A stretch of DNA of 64,000 bases from Planctomycetales bacterium (GCA_020427005.1 JAGQOY010000006.1:27287-91286); one strand, 5' to 3'. Counted from the first letter of the stretch, positions 42,750 to 53,569 are shown. Notes: generated from the sequence alone by a model not told the origin. A program made the numbers and translations.

Positions 42750-44258
42750 CTAGGTACGAATACGCACTCTTGTTTCTGTTTGCCTGTCGCTGGGGTACAT
42801 TGGCTGATTGCGAATGATGGCTTCCTGAGTATTAATCCGTGAGTATTCGAATGGATTTTTGGTTTGAGGGTTCATTGGGGCTGGTAAGGGAGATAAGGTT
42901 TCAAGGCTAGCCGGTAATTCGTTTTCGTGTGCTGCGGCGTGGGCCCTCAGAGCCTCGACCAGCATCGCGCGATGATGAAGTGTTTGAGTTCGTAGATTGG
43001 CAGATTGCAAAGCTTGGATAGCTGGCAACATCATGCCCAAAATGACACGCGAAGGGGACAATAGAGAAACAGGGCCTTTCGATAACTCTAATTCCTGTTC
43101 AATACGGTCAGGCGTATCGAGCAAGGTCCATTTGAAGATCTTGTCCCGAACATCCGAAAATCCAATTTGGGTACTCAGGATGACTACCCTAGAAGGCGAC
43201 ATTTGCCTTACCTCCTGTTCACTCAGACCGTAATCGATCAGTTCCTCGCGGCCTTTGTCGGTAAGTAGCAGCAGAACTGCGCCGGCCAATAATCGAACCT
43301 GCGTTTGCTCCATGGCGTCCTCTGTCGCCTCAAAGACCTGGGGAATAATCGTTAGTGATTGCACCAGTCGCTCCGACAACTGCTCCGTACTGAGATCATC
43401 ACCGATTGGTGATAAGAATGGCGATAGGCGACGATCCTGATAAACCTGTTCACCGTCTAGCGCTAAGCGATTGCTCCAATAGGAATCAGGCACGCTTGCC
43501 AGAGCCCAGTAGAGATTGGGACATTGAGGATGTTGTGACAACTTCTCAAGTGAATCGAGCATTAAACCGCAAATGGCCAGATGCACCAATTTGGAAACAA
43601 CCATCGGGTGTTGCTGATTGCAATATTCTGCAAGCCGGAAACCAATACTTAATGACTCAATAGCCGCGTCGAAACGCCCTTCGGCAATAGCCAAACGGGA
43701 TTCTAATACGAGAAGTCGCGCAAAATGGCGGCAATCTTGAACGTCAGTCAACACATCCTCCAAAGTCCATAGCTGTTCACCGCCGAACTCAATTGCTCGT
43801 TCCGGTGTTATTGTGTCGCATTGCATCGCAGCGTGAACTAATTTTAGGACCGTCGAATAGGCTTGTAAGTATTCTTTCAAATCAGATTTAGCTAACTCCT
43901 CAAGCGGACATTCCGATTGCCAGTACTCGGCCCGTTTTGCGTATTGCTGATTCAAGGTCGCGGAATTGGGAAGCATCAAGTTGGCATGCCGGGCACGGGC
44001 CATGATTTCACTGGCAGAACCACGTTTGCGCATGGCAGGCGATTCCCAAAACCGATACTTAAGGCTTGGCGTGGGTTCTGAAGCCACCGAAAGAACAAGT
44101 TGAAGTTGGACTTCAGGCTGCTCAGTTTCTGGAGTCGAAGTCAGATTGGTCTGACCTGGTTGCCAGACAAGAATTTGAGCAGCCAGATCGTGACAGGAGA
44201 AAGTAAACGCAAAGAGCAAGACGATGAAGTAATTGATTCTTCGAAGTATGACAGTCAT
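42750..44258 (-). CDS. Exported helical protein of unknown function
   Basis: A 502-residue protein with a signal peptide ('YFIVLLFAFTFSCHDLAAQ', about 9-28). The rest is predicted mostly helical, with a TPR-like middle ('EGRFDAAIESLSIGFRLAEYC') and a helix containing 'LRAHAAAHENELPASLETLSPLPAPMNP', a phrase common in planctomycete proteins that process lists of entries. No catalytic motif. It lies between a membrane protein and a DUF1559-type protein, downstream of an ECF sigma gene. Confidence 0.7.
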   Translation of the reverse strand: MTVILRRINYFIVLLFAFTFSCHDLAAQILVWQPGQTNLTSTPETEQPEVQLQLVLSVASEPTPSLKYRFWESPAMRKRGSASEIMARARHANLMLPNSATLNQQYAKRAEYWQSECPLEELAKSDLKEYLQAYSTVLKLVHAAMQCDTITPERAIEFGGEQLWTLEDVLTDVQDCRHFARLLVLESRLAIAEGRFDAAIESLSIGFRLAEYCNQQHPMVVSKLVHLAICGLMLDSLEKLSQHPQCPNLYWALASVPDSYWSNRLALDGEQVYQDRRLSPFLSPIGDDLSTEQLSERLVQSLTIIPQVFEATEDAMEQTQVRLLAGAVLLLLTDKGREELIDYGLSEQEVRQMSPSRVVILSTQIGFSDVRDKIFKWTLLDTPDRIEQELELSKGPVSLLSPSRVILGMMLPAIQALQSANLRTQTLHHRAMLVEALRAHAAAHENELPASLETLSPLPAPMNPQTKNPFEYSRINTQEAIIRNQPMYPSDRQTETRVRIRT

Positions 44259-44333
44259 AGAACTAGTCCTTCGATGGTTGGGATGTTGGGAAGCGAGATC
44301 GGTCGTTGACTTGAAACGCAGCCACTGGAAAAC

Positions 44334-44975
44334 TTAAAAATGCGATTCAATCCAGTTCGTGATGGAGTATGGACTGCCGATCTGAGCGTTAAGATCTAAG
44401 TGCGGAGCCAGTTCACTCATCAACTCACTGCGGCTGAGTCTGGGTGGGAGATTGGGCTCACCAATGGGCTGGTCAGCTAGACCATCATTGGCCAATGCCA
44501 AGGACGTCACATTTTGCGTTCTGAGGTTTGCAATCCAATTTAATCCACCAGCATTCAATCCAGCCTGTAGCCAATCCAATTTGAGAATATTGGCAGGCTT
44601 GGCGGGTGGTAGGGTAGATTCGTCGCTGCCTTCCACATGTTTCAGAGCAGAGCCTGACAAAGGGATAGAGACGCTTGATTCAGGTACAGTTTCTGTTGTC
44701 ACCAACTGTGAATTGGAGCTGCGGGCGAAGTTAATAAAGTTAGCAGAACCAAAAGCGATGAGCACCAGTGCGGCCCACGCAAGTCGTTCGAATTTGCGTA
44801 AGGAGGCTCGTGAGTTCGTTTTAGGAATCGATTTCAAACCTAATTGTCGTCCAGCCTCAAAAAAAACGCTCGCAGCGAGTTCATTCACCGGAGCGGGATC
44901 TAGTCCTCGCAACTGGTTTTCAAAATCATCGTCAGCTTGGAATTCAAATTCATCGGTTGGGTCTGAATTACTCAT
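44334..44975 (-). CDS. Membrane protein, possible anti-sigma factor
   Basis: A 213-residue protein with an acidic N-terminus ('DPTDEFEFQADDDFENQL'), one transmembrane helix at about 66-84 ('LAWAALVLIAFGSANFINFA') and a ~130-residue extracytoplasmic part. ATG 44975 lies inside the 3' end of the ECF sigma gene, an 8-base overlap, suggesting translational coupling. Topology and position fit a membrane anti-sigma factor holding the ECF factor, but no ZAS zinc motif is visible, so the role is inferred. Confidence 0.65.
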   Translation of the reverse strand: MSNSDPTDEFEFQADDDFENQLRGLDPAPVNELAASVFFEAGRQLGLKSIPKTNSRASLRKFERLAWAALVLIAFGSANFINFARSSNSQLVTTETVPESSVSIPLSGSALKHVEGSDESTLPPAKPANILKLDWLQAGLNAGGLNWIANLRTQNVTSLALANDGLADQPIGEPNLPPRLSRSELMSELAPHLDLNAQIGSPYSITNWIESHF

Positions 44976-45453
44976 GAGGATGAACTCCGGAGAGGATTCC
45001 GCGTAGCTGCTTGAGTGCTTGGGCATAAACGCGGTGTGTACTAGAGCGGGATTTGCCGACAACTGTAGCAATATCTTCGAAGCTCAATTGTCCCCAAATG
45101 TGCATGGTGATGATCTCGGCTTGTTCGATCGGTAATTGTTTCAATGCGGCCGCTACTTCGAATTGGTCAAGCGCCTTTTCGTGGCTTGGTGCGACGAAAT
45201 ACTCGGAAGTTCTACGGCCAGCGTGTCGTGCAGATCGGCGTTGATCGCTTCTTTGCCATTGTATAACTCGATTGCGAGCGACCTTTATCAGCCATGCCAT
45301 TGGGTTTGTGGGCAGTGAATCCAATTGAGACAGAGCTATGAAGGCTTCCTGTACCGCGTCTTCGGCATCGGTACCGCCCAGCGGCCGCAGGACAATTAAT
45401 AATCGTGATGAGTATTGCTGCCAAGCTAGTTCAATTTCGTCAAAATCTAGCAC
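44968..45453 (-). CDS. ECF sigma factor heading an exported-protein cluster
   Basis: A 161-residue sigma-70 family factor: region 2 at about 15-75 ('GTDAEDAVQEAFIALSQLDS', 'NPMAWLIKVARNRVIQWQR') and region 4 at about 105-155 ('LPIEQAEIITMHIWGQLSFEDIATVVGKS'). The start is a GTG at 45453 with no strong ribosome site. The membrane protein gene overlaps its end by 8 bases. Unlike the factors at 7650 and 13141 it has no kinase partner and is of the classical ECF length. Confidence 0.9.
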   Translation of the reverse strand: MLDFDEIELAWQQYSSRLLIVLRPLGGTDAEDAVQEAFIALSQLDSLPTNPMAWLIKVARNRVIQWQRSDQRRSARHAGRRTSEYFVAPSHEKALDQFEVAAALKQLPIEQAEIITMHIWGQLSFEDIATVVGKSRSSTHRVYAQALKQLRGILSGVHPHE

Positions 45454-46215
45454 AGCAAATTTCTACCACTGGCCCGCATGGGAGGTCGAAAAACGGAACG
45501 CTCAACTATCATGACGCCACTCGCGCCATTACGTCCCACAAGAAGAAGAGAAATCTCGACAATTGAGATTCTTTTTGTGAAATGCCACCCGGCATGTCAA
45601 GCATCCTTAGTTTACCAGCGAAGGCTGGATTATTCCGAACGCGACTTTCGGAAGGAGGGGCGGAGTTCCTGCGACTCGCATGGCAAGTCACCATTCCAAT
45701 CGCCAAAACTCGCGACTCATCTCGTGGGGCGGCCTGACAGCGTAGGTCCCTCGCTGACGCGTCGGGTTGTGACAATTCCCAACCAATCGGCAATAAGCCC
45801 CGAGAGTTCCCTGTTGCAGTTTTGCGAAGGAAATTTCCCGGAGGCGAGATGATGGACAAGGATGTATAAGAGGAAATCGGTAGTACGTCCCATGAGCCGA
45901 CCGGGAGGTTGGGTTGCAGATGATTACTCTCGAAGAAATGAAAATTCCGATTTATGCACCTCCTCCATTGGCGTGCTATTAAAGCAGTGACTGGCTTCAG
46001 TTCCGACTGTATCTAATTTCTGATTGTATTGAAGTTGAACAGAACGCAACTTACTCTTCCGAATTTCGGCGAATTTCGGGAGGGTCTTCAATTCTCTAGC
46101 CCAAGAGACAATTCGTTTTTCGACTCCCAAGCTGAGGAGGGTTAGTTTGTCGCCGTTGACAAATTTGAAATGCCGGCTGACCAACCCGGATTTCAGCGGA
46201 CGAAACAGTGCATGT
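45454..46215. other. Long intergenic gap with dispersed repeats
   Basis: No supported gene. CCCTCGCTGACGCGTCGGG (45748-45766) is a word I recall as frequent between planctomycete genes. At 46045-46146 there is another GGGAGGGT / GAGGAGGGTT palindrome-like segment. Frames at 45478-45852 and 45924-46349 lack motifs. Confidence 0.5.
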
Positions 46216-47508
46216 TTAGACCAGGCCATCCATGGTGCTGGTGGAAGTGGCGAAGTGATCGAACGCAAGTCCACAGTGTTGCAACACGGACAAGTAGAGA
46301 TTGGGTAGTGGATAATTCTTTTGTCGATCGAAAGCCAAGTGTCGACCATGTTGGAATGTACCGCCAGCCAATAGCACTGGCATATTGCGATTGTCGTGAC
46401 TGGAGGCGTTACCCAAATTGCTCGTCAATAGGACGGTCGTGTTATTCAGCAGTGAATTTTGTTCGGCGTGAGTTTGCTGGAGCGAGCGAACGAAATCTCC
46501 CCAAGCGCCAACGATCTCGGTTTCGATGAGCGCGAGCTGTTCAAGCTTGGAAGAGTCCATGCCATGGTGACTGAGCGAATGATAACCTTCTTCCACTCCG
46601 GGGATGGGTAATACGCCACCTGAGCCACCTAAGTGCAACGTGACAAAACGAGTAGAATCTGTTTCGAGGGCTAGCCGCACCATGTCGCTCATCAGCCGCT
46701 GTCGGCCGATAAAGTCGTTCGGGTTTCCAATATCAATCGGTCGAGGCGTTGTGGTTTGGGGCTTGGGGCGATTTGCCCAGGCTTCCGATTCAGCCAGCCT
46801 GCGCTCTAATTCTCGCACGCTAGTAAAATATGCATCCAAACGGTCCCGATCGCCAATTCCCAATTCGCATTGCAATTGTTGTGCATCTTCGGCAACCAGA
46901 TCCATGATGCTTCGGCCTTCTCGAGCCCGAGCAATTTGCTGTTTGATTTGGTCATCTGTGTCCTTGGTGAAGAGTTTTGAAAACAGGCGAGAGGGGGAAT
47001 CTTCCGCAGGGATCATGGAGCCATTGGCCGTGTAAGATGGGCTATTCGAACCTGCCAAACCAAGTACTAAAGAAGGAAACCGAGTCTTGTCACCTAGATG
47101 TTTGGCAAGCAATTGATCAAGCGAAATTGTGTTGCGATTCTGTGCGGCACCACTCATTGGCGCAGCCGTTAACAAGCTGGCTTCGGCGCGGTGTCCGCCA
47201 GAAACATCTGGATGAGAAGCCCCTGAAACGACGGTGAACTTTGAGCGAATGTCCTGCAGCTGGTTGAGGTATCGCGAGGGCTGGTAGTCTGCTCCGGCAT
47301 CTTTGGGTGCCAAGTTATCGCCGAGTAAACCCAAACCGAGCGTGATGGCGACGAAACGTTGAGGAGGAGTGGAGTTTTTCTCTGCAGCATGTGCAGGAAG
47401 CATGGCACTTAGCCAGGGCACGGCCATAGAGACGCCAGCTCCACGCAAGACAGTTCGACGACTTAGATGGCGTCCCGTATTGATATTGCAAGGCTTCATT
47501 ATGCTCAC
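46216..47508 (-). CDS. DUF1552 family secreted protein
   Basis: A 430-residue protein with a twin-arginine signal ('[20 protein letters not shown]', RR at 17-18) and the DUF1552 alkaline-phosphatase-like fold: '[21 protein letters not shown]', '[19 protein letters not shown]', '[21 protein letters not shown]'. These proteins are nearly always encoded with DUF1592/DUF1587-type cytochromes, as here (58-bp gap, same strand). Their biochemistry is not settled; oxidative carbohydrate breakdown has been proposed. The start is a GTG at 47508 or ATG at 47499. Confidence 0.92.
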   Translation of the reverse strand: MSIMKPCNINTGRHLSRRTVLRGAGVSMAVPWLSAMLPAHAAEKNSTPPQRFVAITLGLGLLGDNLAPKDAGADYQPSRYLNQLQDIRSKFTVVSGASHPDVSGGHRAEASLLTAAPMSGAAQNRNTISLDQLLAKHLGDKTRFPSLVLGLAGSNSPSYTANGSMIPAEDSPSRLFSKLFTKDTDDQIKQQIARAREGRSIMDLVAEDAQQLQCELGIGDRDRLDAYFTSVRELERRLAESEAWANRPKPQTTTPRPIDIGNPNDFIGRQRLMSDMVRLALETDSTRFVTLHLGGSGGVLPIPGVEEGYHSLSHHGMDSSKLEQLALIETEIVGAWGDFVRSLQQTHAEQNSLLNNTTVLLTSNLGNASSHDNRNMPVLLAGGTFQHGRHLAFDRQKNYPLPNLYLSVLQHCGLAFDHFATSTSTMDGLV

Positions 47509-47566
47509 TTGACGATAAAAAGTTGCGAAGTTGCGGGAGATGATATCTGCAGGTAACTATGATGGA

Positions 47567-49984
47567 TTACTTGCTAAGGAATACTGGGTGAGTCACGACC
47601 GCATGAACTATGGAACGCAGGCCATAATTCTCGCTCGCAACCTGATTCACGATCTGGTTGATGGCGTGTCGATCGGAGTAACGAATGGGTGCTCCGGTTG
47701 CATAGGCCAATAAGTGACCTGCAACACAGTGGGCAATTCGGCCAGGTTGATCGGCCGCAAGTTTTCTAAAAGTATCTAGATTTTCAAATGGCCGACCATC
47801 GGACATATGATAACTGGCATCGATTGGCAAGGGTTTGGCATTACCTTCGGCGGGGTAGTGCTCGCGCCACAGACCAGCAGGGTCAAAATTTTCAAGTGCG
47901 AAACCGGGAGGGTCAATCTTTCTGTGGCAAGACGCACAGGATTCCTGAGAGCGGTGTTTTTCCAGTATCTCTCTGATTGTTTTGGCTCCCCGAATATCCG
48001 GTTCAATGGCGGGAACACCGCCAGGGGGTGGAGGAATGTTTTCGCCCAATAGGCGTTGCGCCAGCCAGATGCCACGCACTACGGGCGATGTGTTGGAACC
48101 GTTCGCAGTAACTTTAAGAATAGCGCCTTGAGTCAGCACGCCTCCTCGATGGCTGCTTGGGGAAACCTGGCAGCTTTGAAACGAATCACCATGCACATCG
48201 TCGATGCCATAATACTTGGCCAAGCGACTGTTTAGAAATGTATGCTGCGAGTCAACCAATTGAGTTATGGATGCGTTCTCGCGGAGCATCGCTTGAAGAT
48301 AAGTTTCGGTTTCGGCCAGCATAGAATTCTTGACGATGGCGTCGAAGGAACGGAATTGGCGACGATCGGGTTGGGTAAAATCGATCTGGTCAAGTTCCAG
48401 CCATTGCCCAGCAAAATCATGCACGAATACACGGGCGTCTTCTTTACTTAGTAACCGTTCTGTTTGTTCCAGAATCTGTTTTGAGGTTTGCAGTTCGCCT
48501 GCTGCAGCACATTGCGAGAGAGTTTCGTCGGGAGTGCTACCCGTTAGTAGGTAGCTTAGACGGGCGGCTATGGCATAACTGTCCAATGGCCCCAGGGGCT
48601 CACTCAGGTAGAGAAACCGAGGGGAGCACAGGATGGCGCGATATCCGCTACGCAAGGCCGCAACAAAATCCTTCGTATTCTGCAGCTGTTCGGTCGCGAT
48701 GGAGCAATACGATTCTAAGGCTGCCTCCTCGACGGGCCGACGAAAGGCTTGTTGGGCAAAATTGCAAACCAAATTGCGCAGCGCGGCTTCGTGGTCCATG
48801 TCACTTGGCAACTCGCCCGTATGGGACAGATTCAGGCCTCCAAACACTTTACGTTGCACAACCGATTGTCCACCCTTGTTGTGAATCCGTTCCATGCGTA
48901 TGTGGTCGAAAGCAATTCCGGGGACATTCTGTGGGCCCCCCTCCCCTGCACCGACCTGCCCACCTTCAAAGCGGGCCTGTTTAAGCGTAGTGTCACCAGG
49001 GCGAATTTCGAGCATGTGTCCACGAGGAATCCAAGCATCGAAGCTTATAACACGTGGTTGCTCCTGTGCTTCGAATGCAGTTACGTAGGACAGAAGTGGC
49101 GCGCTGGAAACGCACAAACCAGTATGAACCGTTGACCAGACGCCTCCATTTTCCGGCAGTTTCAAGCCGCGAACAGTAACGTCAAAATGGTACCACCCAT
49201 CGACGGAGGCTGTGGTGGCTGGAATACGACCGTAGTAAATCAGTCCGGATGACCATATGACTGCTTGGTCATCAATCATTTCTGGTTCACGACAGCGTCG
49301 ACTAGGATCCGTTCTGACGATCCGATGAGCGGGCAATTCCCGAAGTTCAACATCTTCTGGGGCAAGTGCGCGACGAAAGGCCTCGTCGAGCGCCGCATCA
49401 ACTGCATCCAGGTGTTGTTGCAACTGAAAATGCGACAAACTTTGGTGATCGGCAGTTGTCGTGAAACCACCTGATCGTTGATCTTCGGGCAGCAGATCCA
49501 TTAAAGGGATATCGATGGCCAACAGATCTTGCAGCGAGCGTTCAATTTCACGGCTTGTTAACCTGCGTGCACGTACGCGTCCCAGGGTAACGTCCTGCTC
49601 CTTCTGGAAATCGCACAGCCACTGATCTGCCGACTGTAGGAATCGCTTCTTTTCGTCCTCGTCCAGTGCTTGCTCTGACTGTGGCGGCATCTCACCTTCG
49701 GCGACACGATCAAGGAGCCGAACCCATCGCTCTTGACTCTCAACGAGTTCGGCGGTTGAGGCGGAGAACCCATCCAGAGAAAAGTTACCTTCGGGTTGAT
49801 CACCAGAATGGCAATCCAAGCAGTTGTTGCGCAGAAAGTTTATTAATTCCTGTTCCGTTGCAGTAGCGGTAGGTGGCCGGCAGAGCATCAGGCTGGTTAT
49901 GACCAAGACGATTGTATTTAGGGTGCGATCACGCTGCAGGAGGTTTGCAGTACTGGGCATGGACTTAGGATCCATTTCTTGCAC
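47567..49984 (-). CDS. DUF1592/DUF1588-type c-type cytochrome partner of DUF1552
   Basis: An 805-residue exported protein. A signal peptide (about 20-43) is followed by a planctomycete cytochrome module 'NNCLDCHSG' (C55, C58, H59), a DUF1587-like stretch ('RRLTSREIERSLQDLLAID'), then DUF1592/DUF1588 ('ALRSGYRAILCSPRFLYLSEP', 'ALLTGST-like YLLTGSTPDETL', 'HRGGVLTQGAILKVTANGSNTSPVVRG') and a second heme-like motif 'CASCHRKIDPPGFALENFD' near 682, with a DUF1585-like end. It is the obligate neighbour of the DUF1552 gene and probably binds heme and passes electrons. GTG 49984 or ATG 49975 are the possible starts. Confidence 0.9.
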   Translation of the reverse strand: MQEMDPKSMPSTANLLQRDRTLNTIVLVITSLMLCRPPTATATEQELINFLRNNCLDCHSGDQPEGNFSLDGFSASTAELVESQERWVRLLDRVAEGEMPPQSEQALDEDEKKRFLQSADQWLCDFQKEQDVTLGRVRARRLTSREIERSLQDLLAIDIPLMDLLPEDQRSGGFTTTADHQSLSHFQLQQHLDAVDAALDEAFRRALAPEDVELRELPAHRIVRTDPSRRCREPEMIDDQAVIWSSGLIYYGRIPATTASVDGWYHFDVTVRGLKLPENGGVWSTVHTGLCVSSAPLLSYVTAFEAQEQPRVISFDAWIPRGHMLEIRPGDTTLKQARFEGGQVGAGEGGPQNVPGIAFDHIRMERIHNKGGQSVVQRKVFGGLNLSHTGELPSDMDHEAALRNLVCNFAQQAFRRPVEEAALESYCSIATEQLQNTKDFVAALRSGYRAILCSPRFLYLSEPLGPLDSYAIAARLSYLLTGSTPDETLSQCAAAGELQTSKQILEQTERLLSKEDARVFVHDFAGQWLELDQIDFTQPDRRQFRSFDAIVKNSMLAETETYLQAMLRENASITQLVDSQHTFLNSRLAKYYGIDDVHGDSFQSCQVSPSSHRGGVLTQGAILKVTANGSNTSPVVRGIWLAQRLLGENIPPPPGGVPAIEPDIRGAKTIREILEKHRSQESCASCHRKIDPPGFALENFDPAGLWREHYPAEGNAKPLPIDASYHMSDGRPFENLDTFRKLAADQPGRIAHCVAGHLLAYATGAPIRYSDRHAINQIVNQVASENYGLRSIVHAVVTHPVFLSK

Positions 49985-50271
49985 ATTTAGGTGGGTAAGT
50001 GAGGCAGGAATTGTTATTCTACACGATTGGATTCAGGAGCTAAATCGGAAATTTGTCGCGGGCATCCTGCCAGCCTAGTTTTTCGGGGGGGCTTCATGGT
50101 CTAAGATGACGCCTCGGTTTTGCGGAAATTTGGATACCGATCGTTGCCAAGCGTCACTCGGTTTATTGTGATTGCTTGCTAGTTGCCAATTGCCAAACAC
50201 GGCCGAGCAGATCGCTGGAGTATCCGTCCGCTCGCCTCCTCCTCCACTACTCATTCGATAGAGCATTGACG

Positions 50272-51705
50272 ATGTCTGACGAATCATCTCAACGGAACAA
50301 GACAGCCTGGTGGCATTACATGGAGAGCTACCACTGGTTTGTGTTTGCCATGGCTGCTTTGGCCTGGCTGTTCGACTGTTTTGATCAGCAGATTTTTATT
50401 CTCTTTCGCGAATCTGCCCTCAAGCAATTGGATCTTCCAGAGGGGGCAGGAGTAAAAGAATACGGGGGTTACGCTACCAGTATTTTCGTGGCGGGCTGGG
50501 CCACTGGAGGATTGATTTTTGGCTCCGTTGGAGATCGCATAGGTAGAGCCAAGACTCTAACCCTTACCGTGCTTCTATATTCCTTATTCACTGGTCTATC
50601 TGCATTGTCACATGCCTGGTGGGATTTCGCACTCTACCGATTTATTACGGGGCTTGGGGTTGGAGGAGTATTTGGTTTAGCCGTGGCCTTGATCGCAGAT
50701 ACTCTTCCCGATTCGGCGCGCCCAGGGGCGCTGGGCATGTTGCAGGCGCTCTCGGCCGTGGGCAATATTTCTGCGGGCTTGGTGAGTATGTTGCTTGGAC
50801 AGCTTATTACATCGCACGCAGAATTGCCGGAGGGTGCCTGGCGCGTGACTCCTGAGAATGCGTGGCGAGGTGCATTTCTACTGGGAGCAATCCCAGCCTT
50901 TTTGTGTGTTTTTATTCAATTGCGATTAAAGGAACCGGAAAAGTGGGTGCGGGCGCGGGAAGAAGGTAGAGCTACCGGCGTGAAGTTTGGTTCCTACGCG
51001 TCTTTGCTTGGACCTGGGCGGTGGCGTAAGCCTGCGATCCTTGGGATGCTCCTGTGTATTACCGGAGTTATTGGATTGTGGGGGATAGGCTTTTTTGCTC
51101 CAGAGTTGGTCGGGGATGTGATCAATAGTTCGTTGCGAGCCAAAGGCGTGGGCGAAACGGAAATTGCCAGTCAAGCTACGTTCTACAAAGGCCTCAACAG
51201 CATCATACAGAATGTCGGTGCCTTCTTTGGCATGATAGCTTTCGCATTTTTAGCGCAGCGCATTGGACGCAAGCCTGCATTCTGGATTGCGTTTGTGGGA
51301 GCCCTCATTTCCACTAACGCTTACTTCATGCTGTTCAAGAGCGTGGATCAATTGTGGATGAGTGGGGTCATGGGGTTCTTCCAGCTAGCTCTGTTTGCTG
51401 GTTTTGCGATTTACTTACCGGAGCTTTTTCCCACCAGGTTGCGAAGCACGGGGACTAGTTTCTGTTACAACGTGGGTCGTTTCATCGCTGCCACGGGGCC
51501 TTTCACGTTTGGGATATTGCAGAAGAAGCTGGGGGAAGCGGCCATTGCCAAACTGCCACCTGGTTCGGACTTGGCAGCAGAAGCTGCCGCCAAATTGGGA
51601 GCTTTCCGTGAAGCAACCAGTTGGGTAAGCCTGATTTTCATTCTGGGAATCGTAGTCGTGTTTCTATTGCCAGAAACCAAGGGCAAACCGTTGCCCGAGG
51701 ATTGA
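50272..51705 (+). CDS. MFS transporter (sugar/organic-acid type)
   Basis: A 477-residue membrane protein with 12 predicted helices, starting 'MSDESSQRNKTAWWHYMESYH'; ATG 50272 is preferred over 50176 because the first helix follows shortly. Hallmarks are the loop 2-3 motif 'GDRIGRAKTL', 'ALYRFITGLGVGGVFG' in helix 4, 'PELFPTRLRSTGTSFCYNVGR' in the second half, and the C-terminal 'FLLPETKGKPLPED'. These place it in the sugar/aromatic-acid branch of the major facilitator superfamily. The substrate is unknown. It is divergently transcribed from the DUF1592 gene. Confidence 0.9.
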   Translation: MSDESSQRNKTAWWHYMESYHWFVFAMAALAWLFDCFDQQIFILFRESALKQLDLPEGAGVKEYGGYATSIFVAGWATGGLIFGSVGDRIGRAKTLTLTVLLYSLFTGLSALSHAWWDFALYRFITGLGVGGVFGLAVALIADTLPDSARPGALGMLQALSAVGNISAGLVSMLLGQLITSHAELPEGAWRVTPENAWRGAFLLGAIPAFLCVFIQLRLKEPEKWVRAREEGRATGVKFGSYASLLGPGRWRKPAILGMLLCITGVIGLWGIGFFAPELVGDVINSSLRAKGVGETEIASQATFYKGLNSIIQNVGAFFGMIAFAFLAQRIGRKPAFWIAFVGALISTNAYFMLFKSVDQLWMSGVMGFFQLALFAGFAIYLPELFPTRLRSTGTSFCYNVGRFIAATGPFTFGILQKKLGEAAIAKLPPGSDLAAEAAAKLGAFREATSWVSLIFILGIVVVFLLPETKGKPLPED

Positions 51706-51963
51706 TGGCTCGGAAAGGGAGGTGCGTTGGCACGCAACACCAGCTCCCGTTCAAATACATCACCTATCTTCAGAGTTTGGATGGCCCAAGAGTCCAGAAT
51801 CCAAATTTGGAGTTGAGAAAGCATGCTGGGCTCGCTAACATTTTGCGTTTCCGGCTGAATCTCCCAACTGAGTACTTATATTGGGTGGTTTGGTGGAAGG
51901 TCAGCCGTTCGTTGGCTGTTTCCGATAACGACGCTCCGCGAAAAGTAGACTTGAGAAACGATT

Positions 51964-52206
51964 ATGAAGTCGGACATTCATCCAAAGTATCATGAAACGA
52001 CCGTTACTTGCGGTTGTGGGAATTCCTTTAAGACTCGCAGTACTCGTCCTGAGCTGAAGGTCGACATTTGCAGCGTTTGCCATCCTTTTTACACGGGCAA
52101 GCTGAAGTTCGTGGACACGGCGGGCCGGATTGAGAAATTCCAAAACAAATTTGCAGCAGGCACCTATGCAAGCTTGCAACCTAAGAAGGGCAAGAAAAAG
52201 AAGTAG
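51964..52206 (+). CDS. rpmE: 50S ribosomal protein L31 (zinc-binding form)
   Basis: An 80-residue L31: '[20 protein letters not shown]' with zinc ligands C16, C18, C36 and C39, then '[21 protein letters not shown]' and a Lys-rich tail. This is the C+ form that bridges the ribosomal subunits. The gene order rpmE-prfA-prmC is common in bacteria. Confidence 0.97.
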   Translation: MKSDIHPKYHETTVTCGCGNSFKTRSTRPELKVDICSVCHPFYTGKLKFVDTAGRIEKFQNKFAAGTYASLQPKKGKKKK

Positions 52207-52492
52207 CTGGATCTGGGCTTGGTAATGCATCTTATTGCACCAGTCTGGGCTGCACGGTTCGGCCATAAAACCTAACGTCATTCAGTAGCTCGGCGTGGTG
52301 CCAGATATCACGTCGAGCTTTATTTTTTCAAAGTCTGAACAAACTCTGACGTTATCTCAAATTGGTAGTTTGCTTTCTCGATATGTCAAAGCGTTTGTCG
52401 GCCACATCTAGCCCTGTTCACAGACTCACGGCAACAGTCAGTAGCAGGCATCCTAAGCACGTTCCTTTGAGCAGTATTTTGCGCGGTCCAAT

Positions 52493-53569
52493 ATGAATGT
52501 TCGTCAAGAACTAGAGTCCAAATTGAAACGATTTGAAGAGCTTGAGCACGCCATGAGCCAACCTGAGGTCATGGGAGACTCGGCTAAAATGGCGTCCTAT
52601 GCCCGCGAACACGGCTCGTTGGCGAAATTGGCCAACAAATTTAGGGCCTACAAGAAGTTATCCGATGATATCCACGATCTGAGCGAAATGGCTGACAGCG
52701 ACGATCCTGAAGAGCGCGAAATGGCCAAGGAGGAGTCGGAAACGCTACGCAAACAACGCGAGGGTCTTTGGGATGAATTGCTTGAAATGACGATTGGCGG
52801 CGAGGATGCCAATCGGAGTCGTTGCGTAATGGAAATCCGAGCTGGAACCGGTGGCGAAGAAGCTGCGTTATTTGCGAGAGACTTGTACGAGATGTACAAG
52901 CGGAATGCGGAGGCCAAGGGTTGGAAGACGGAGATCATGGATATGAGTCCGTCGGAACGTGGCGGTTTTAAAGAAATAGTCGTGGGACTAGAGGGTGACG
53001 GAGTCTATCGCGAGCTGCAATTTGAAAGTGGCGGGCACCGAGTTCAGCGTGTGCCAGAGACCGAAGCGCAAGGACGTGTGCATACTTCCGCCGCCACGGT
53101 TGCCGTATTAGCGGAGCCAGAAGACGTTGAAATCGACCTTAAGAAAGATGACTATCGCGTTGACAAATTCTGTGCCAGTGGTCCAGGTGGGCAGCATGTT
53201 AATAAGACGGAGTCTGCCATTCGTTTGACCCACTTCGAAACCGGTATCGTTGTGCAGTGCCAGGATGAAAAGAGCCAGCTGAAGAATTTGGCCAAGGCGT
53301 TGCGGGTGCTTAAGAGCCGTTTGTACGATCACATGCGTCAACAAGAGATGCAAAAAAGGGCTGACACGCGTAAGTCACTGATTGGTTCCGGTGACCGTAG
53401 CGAACGCATCCGCACCTACAACTTTCCACAGAATCGAATTACGGATCATCGTATCAACTTCACTCTTTACAAACTCGATCATGTGATGGCAGGTGATCTC
53501 ACGCCTGTTACCAATGCACTGCTGGAATATGAACGAGATCAGCTGCGTGGTGATACGGAGATGGATTGA
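52493..53569 (+). CDS. prfA: Peptide chain release factor 1
   Basis: A 358-residue class I release factor that terminates translation at UAA and UAG. It has the coiled N-terminal domain ('[19 protein letters not shown]'), '[20 protein letters not shown]' and the GGQ motif in '[19 protein letters not shown]' (Gln near 236), the site methylated by the product of the next gene. The stop overlaps the prmC start (TGATG). Confidence 0.97.
   Translation: MNVRQELESKLKRFEELEHAMSQPEVMGDSAKMASYAREHGSLAKLANKFRAYKKLSDDIHDLSEMADSDDPEEREMAKEESETLRKQREGLWDELLEMTIGGEDANRSRCVMEIRAGTGGEEAALFARDLYEMYKRNAEAKGWKTEIMDMSPSERGGFKEIVVGLEGDGVYRELQFESGGHRVQRVPETEAQGRVHTSAATVAVLAEPEDVEIDLKKDDYRVDKFCASGPGGQHVNKTESAIRLTHFETGIVVQCQDEKSQLKNLAKALRVLKSRLYDHMRQQEMQKRADTRKSLIGSGDRSERIRTYNFPQNRITDHRINFTLYKLDHVMAGDLTPVTNALLEYERDQLRGDTEMD

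Noticed and set aside
45478..46349. Protein-coding genes in the gap before the DUF1552 gene
   Set aside because: The open frames have no ribosome sites, motifs or protein-like composition and overlap repeats.
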